Positions 12,791-15,948 of a DNA stretch of 15,948 bases are shown in pieces. Location of the stretch: positions 1 through 15,948 of the forward strand of contig CAJUHY010000060.1 of assembly GCA_910585895.1 (NCBI GenBank), read 5' to 3'. Source of the stretch: an uncultured Lachnospiraceae bacterium. GTDB lineage: Bacteria; Bacillota; Clostridia; Lachnospirales; Lachnospiraceae. Under the pieces are notes generated by a model that saw nothing but the letters and a program-made list of their open reading frames with translations, made no database searches and had not been told where the DNA came from. Position 1 is the stretch's first letter; each line of letters starts with the position of its first letter. Position numbers and translations under genes: made by a program.

Positions 12791-14878
12791 ATGGCAAAGT
12801 ATTTGGTAATTGTGGAATCACCGGCAAAGGTGAAGACTATCAAGAAATTCCTGGGGAAGAACTACGAGGTGGTGGCATCGAACGGTCACGTACGTGATTT
12901 GCCCAAGAGCCAGCTCGGTATAGATGTGGAGCATGATTATGAGCCGAAATATATTACAATCCGTGGCAAAGGAGATATTCTTGCGAACCTCAGGAAAGAA
13001 GTGAAAAAAGCAGAAAAGGTCTATCTGGCAACAGACCCGGACCGGGAGGGAGAAGCTATTTCCTGGCATCTTTCCAAAGCACTGAAACTGGATGACAAGA
13101 AAGTCTGCCGAATTAGCTTTAATGAGATTACGAAAAATGCGGTCAAGGCCTCCTTGAAACAGGCTCGAAATATTGATTTGCATCTGGTGGATGCTCAGCA
13201 GACACGCCGTATGCTGGACCGTATGGTGGGTTACCGTATCAGTCCGGTATTATGGGCGAAAGTAAAAAGGGGACTGAGCGCCGGACGTGTCCAGTCGGTG
13301 GCGCTGCGCATTATTTGTGACAGGGAGGAAGAGATTAACGCATTTATTCCGGAAGAGTACTGGACATTGGATGCGAAATTTGCTGTTCCGGGTGAGAAAA
13401 AACTGCTCGCAGCTAAATTTCATGGCGATGAGAATGGAAAGATTACCATTGGCTCCAGGCAGGAGATGGATGAGATACGAAAGAGTTTGAAGCAGGAAAA
13501 ATATCAGGTGCTGGATGTGAAGAAGGGCAGCCGGGTAAAAAAAGCGCCGCTTCCTTTTACCACCAGTACGCTGCAGCAAGAGGCTGCCAAACGTCTGAAT
13601 TTCTCTACACAGAAGACGATGCGCCTAGCACAGCAGCTCTATGAAGGAATTGACATCAAGGGGCAGGGAACTGTGGGTATCATTACTTATCTGAGAACGG
13701 ATTCTGTCCGTGTCTCTGAGGAAGCCGATGTGGCGGCGCGGGAATATATCATCGATGCCTATGGGGAGAAATACGTTGCCCAGGCAGGAGAGAGTAAAAA
13801 GAGCAGTCAGAAAATTCAGGATGCCCATGAAGCAATTCGTCCCTCGGATATCGCCCGTACCCCGGTTAAAATTAAAGAATCTTTAAGCCGTGACCAGTTC
13901 CGCCTGTATCAATTAATCTGGAACCGGTTTGCAGCGAGTCGTATGTCCGGTGCAGAGTACGAGACGACTTCGGTGAAAATCGGAGCCGGGGATTACCGCT
14001 TCCATGTATCGGCTTCCAAGATTGTCTTTGAGGGATTTTTATCTGTATATACCAGTGACGATGATGAAAAGAGTGAGAACAATGTGCTGCTTAAATCCAT
14101 TGACACGGACACGAAGCTGGAGGTAAAAGAACTGGAAGAGAAACAGCATTTCACGCAGCCGCCGGCACATTTTACAGAGGCTTCCCTGGTTAAGACATTG
14201 GAAGAACTCGGCATCGGGCGTCCCAGTACGTATGCGCCCACTATCACAACGCTGCTTGCCAGACGCTATCTGACAAAAGAGAACCGTAATCTCTATGTAA
14301 CCGAGTTGGGAGAAGTTGTTAATTCTATCATGAAGGAAGCCTTCACTACAATTGTGGATGAGCAGTTTACGGCGAACATGGAATCTTTGCTGGATAAGGT
14401 GGCAGAGGGGAGTGTGGAATGGAAAACGGTGGTGAGAAATTTCTATCCTGATTTAGACGCGGCAGTGCAGATTGCGGAAAAAGAACTGGAGAAGGTGGAA
14501 ATTCAGGATGAGGTCACCGATGTGGTCTGTGATTTGTGCGGGCGCAATATGGTAATTAAATATGGTCCGCACGGCAGATTCCTGGCATGTCCGGGCTTTC
14601 CAGAGTGCCGCAACACCAAGCCTTATCTGGAGAAAATTGGCGTAGCATGTCCGAAATGCGGGAAAGAAGTGGTGCTGCGCAAGACGAAAAAGGGCAGGAA
14701 GTATTATGGCTGTGAGTCAAATCCAGAATGCGATTTCATGAGTTGGCAGCGACCTTCAGAGGAGAAGTGTCCTCAGTGCGGCGGTTATATGGTGGAGAAA
14801 GGCAGTAAGTTGGTGTGTGCCGATAATCAATGTGGATTTGTTAAAGAAAAACAAAATAGTAAGAAAATAGAAACATAA
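12791..14878 (+). CDS. topA: DNA topoisomerase I (type IA)
   Basis: A 695-residue enzyme that relaxes negative supercoils. GGAGGA precedes the ATG, 14 bases after dprA stops. The Toprim domain carries VIVESPAK with Glu9 and the DPDREGE acidic triad (Asp82, Asp84, Glu86). The active-site tyrosine is Tyr300 in GIITYLRTDS. QDAHEAIRPSD and ASLVKTLEELGIGRPSTYAP are the other conserved blocks. The C-terminus has three four-cysteine zinc-ribbon modules starting near residues 577, 619 and 659; all have four cysteines. Length and layout are those of clostridial TopA. Follows comM and dprA, as is common in Firmicutes. Confidence 0.97.
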   Translation: MAKYLVIVESPAKVKTIKKFLGKNYEVVASNGHVRDLPKSQLGIDVEHDYEPKYITIRGKGDILANLRKEVKKAEKVYLATDPDREGEAISWHLSKALKLDDKKVCRISFNEITKNAVKASLKQARNIDLHLVDAQQTRRMLDRMVGYRISPVLWAKVKRGLSAGRVQSVALRIICDREEEINAFIPEEYWTLDAKFAVPGEKKLLAAKFHGDENGKITIGSRQEMDEIRKSLKQEKYQVLDVKKGSRVKKAPLPFTTSTLQQEAAKRLNFSTQKTMRLAQQLYEGIDIKGQGTVGIITYLRTDSVRVSEEADVAAREYIIDAYGEKYVAQAGESKKSSQKIQDAHEAIRPSDIARTPVKIKESLSRDQFRLYQLIWNRFAASRMSGAEYETTSVKIGAGDYRFHVSASKIVFEGFLSVYTSDDDEKSENNVLLKSIDTDTKLEVKELEEKQHFTQPPAHFTEASLVKTLEELGIGRPSTYAPTITTLLARRYLTKENRNLYVTELGEVVNSIMKEAFTTIVDEQFTANMESLLDKVAEGSVEWKTVVRNFYPDLDAAVQIAEKELEKVEIQDEVTDVVCDLCGRNMVIKYGPHGRFLACPGFPECRNTKPYLEKIGVACPKCGKEVVLRKTKKGRKYYGCESNPECDFMSWQRPSEEKCPQCGGYMVEKGSKLVCADNQCGFVKEKQNSKKIET

Positions 14879-14910
14879 ACGCGAAAAATGCGAAAATAAA
14901 CAGAAAGTTA

Positions 14911-14939
14911 TTGTGCTTTGAATCAAAACATGTTATAAT
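14911..14939 (+). promoter_or_regulatory. Candidate promoter of codY
   Basis: A perfect TATAAT (14934-14939) lies 17 bases after TTGTGC (14911-14916, three of six to consensus), about 60 bases before the codY ATG. No terminator is visible between topA and codY, so read-through from topA is also likely. Confidence 0.5.
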
Positions 14940-14997
14940 TTAAAAGAATTTGTAGGATTGCAGAGGGAAAGATAAATTTTGGTCAGGAGGTATTGTT

Positions 14998-15786
14998 ATG
15001 AGTGTACAGTTATTAGATAAGACTAGGAAGATTAACAAGTTGCTGCATAATAACAATTCCTCAAAAGTTGTTTTTAACGATATCTGTGCGGTCCTGACAG
15101 GAATTTTGGATTCTAACATTTTGGTTATCAGTAAGAAAGGGAAGATTCTGGGAATTGGCAGAAACCGGCAGATAGATGAGATTAAGGAACTGATTTCCGG
15201 AGAAGTGGGCGGTTTTATAGACCCATTGCTGAATGAGCGGCTGCTGGGGATCCTTTCCACGAAGGAGAATGTCAATTTAGAGACGCTGGGGTTTGCTTCC
15301 GGTGAAGTGAGCCTTTATCAGGCAATTATCACACCCATAGATATTGCGGGAGAGCGTTTGGGAACATTGTTTGTATACCGGCTCGAGAGTCAGTACGATA
15401 TTGATGATATTATCTTAAGCGAGTATGGGACTACCGTTGTGGGTTTGGAGATGATGCGTTCTGTAAATGAAGAGAGCGCGGAGGAGAGCCGCAAAGTGCA
15501 GATTGTCAAGTCGGCAATCAGTACTCTTTCGTTTTCGGAATTGGAGGCAATTACCCATATCTTTGACGAGATGGAAGGCAAGGAGGGTGTTTTGGTAGCC
15601 AGTAAGATTGCCGACAGGGTAGGGATTACCAGAAGTGTTATTGTGAATGCGCTCCGCAAGTTTGAGAGCGCGGGAGTTATAGAATCTCGTTCTTCTGGAA
15701 TGAAGGGCACTTATATCAAGGTATTGAATGATGTAGTCTTTGAAGAGTTAGATAAGATAAAGCAGGAACATGTGAAAAGCAATTGA
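14998..15786 (+). CDS. codY: GTP-sensing global transcriptional repressor CodY
   Basis: A 262-residue protein with AGGAGG seven bases before the ATG. The N-terminal MSVQLLDKTRKINKLL and KVVFNDICAVLTGILDSNI open the GAF domain that binds branched-chain amino acids. The C-terminal winged helix (about 204-250) has VLVASKIADRVGITRSVIVNALRKFESAGVIESRSSGMKGTYIKVLN in which A-S-K-I-A-D-x-x-G-I-T-R-S-V-I-V is the near-invariant CodY DNA-recognition motif. CodY represses nutrient-scavenging, and in pathogens virulence and sporulation, genes when GTP and branched-chain amino acids are plentiful. No close match to the AATTTTCWGAAAATT operator was seen in its own upstream region. It closes the comM-dprA-topA-codY order and is followed by a strong terminator. 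Confidence 0.97.
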   Translation: MSVQLLDKTRKINKLLHNNNSSKVVFNDICAVLTGILDSNILVISKKGKILGIGRNRQIDEIKELISGEVGGFIDPLLNERLLGILSTKENVNLETLGFASGEVSLYQAIITPIDIAGERLGTLFVYRLESQYDIDDIILSEYGTTVVGLEMMRSVNEESAEESRKVQIVKSAISTLSFSELEAITHIFDEMEGKEGVLVASKIADRVGITRSVIVNALRKFESAGVIESRSSGMKGTYIKVLNDVVFEELDKIKQEHVKSN

Positions 15787-15867
15787 ATATACAGTAACGG
15801 ATGGTCTGAGAATTAGACGCATGTTAAGTGGATAAACAGCTGAAAGGAATCGGCAGTGAGTTAAAAT

Positions 15868-15900
15868 GGAATTTGCAAAAAGTTGCAGATTCCTTTTTTT
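15868..15900 (+). terminator. Strong intrinsic terminator after codY
   Basis: GGAATTTGCAA (15868-15878) pairs with TTGCAGATTCC (15883-15893), an 11-bp stem with one T-G pair and an AAAG tetraloop, followed by seven T. It lies about 80 bases after the codY stop; those bases hold no gene that I can see. Confidence 0.85.
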
Positions 15901-15930
15901 GTTAGGCTTTAGCCTGTTTCACATTGTGGA

Positions 15931-15948
15931 GTTTCTCAACAGAGAAAC
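15931..15948. repeat. Perfect inverted repeat at the window edge
   Basis: GTTTCTC (15931-15937) and GAGAAAC (15942-15948) pair perfectly across AACA and end exactly at the window edge. AGGCT-TT-AGCCT just before (15904-15915) is a second small palindrome. Any T-tract would lie outside the window, so terminator or operator cannot be decided. Confidence 0.35.

Noticed and set aside
1..15948. CRISPR array, tRNA or rRNA genes
   Set aside because: No regularly spaced repeat series and no tRNA- or rRNA-like sequence was seen on either strand by eye.

Overview
The window looks like a chromosomal segment of a low-to-moderate GC, endospore-forming Firmicute, most likely a Lachnospiraceae-type Clostridium relative. 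The evidence is the core run comM/yifB - dprA - topA - codY, a complete sporulation sigma factor SigK with no pro-sequence, and small families typical of this group (DUF1292, DUF4250, DUF5662). All identifications come from reading motifs in the translations; no database search was run.

Layout. (1) 1-2170 is clearly more AT-rich than the rest and looks like the end of an integrated or plasmid-derived element. It has a leftward gene for a rolling-circle/filamentous-phage-type replication protein (144-1292) with a hairpin against its ribosome binding site, and a rightward 131-residue coiled-coil plus putative DNA-binding protein (1641-2036). Near the boundary lie a 9-bp inverted repeat and a tandem pair of AACTACACAAA. 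(2) 2173-4036 is a UvrD/Rep-type helicase gene with every helicase motif present, but one extra base puts a TAA inside the Walker A codons, so it is a pseudogene, an error or a +1 recoding site. (3) 4156-5616, leftward: an HD-GYP c-di-GMP phosphodiesterase-type gene followed by a DUF1292 gene. (4) 5878-9097, rightward: a GlgX/isoamylase-like GH13 protein that has lost its catalytic residues in all four conserved regions, a TraX-family membrane protein, and a DUF5662 protein with an HD-like motif. (5) 9085-9261, leftward: a 58-residue DUF4250 gene whose end overlaps the DUF5662 gene tail to tail. (6) 9395-15786, rightward: sigK, comM, dprA, topA and codY, ending at a strong terminator.

How the genes relate. 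The right half is an ordinary housekeeping and adaptation block: late mother-cell transcription (SigK), DNA processing (ComM, DprA), chromosome supercoiling (TopA) and the nutrient-responsive global repressor CodY. comM-dprA-topA are tightly spaced and probably co-transcribed; codY has its own candidate promoter. The middle block pairs a c-di-GMP signalling gene, facing away, with a probable glucan-binding pseudoenzyme and a polytopic acyltransferase-like protein. The points most worth a second look are the apparently dead GH13 protein, the frameshift inside the helicase P-loop (centred on a perfect 6-bp inverted repeat), the AT-rich element upstream of it, and the sporulation-type promoter candidate in front of sigK.
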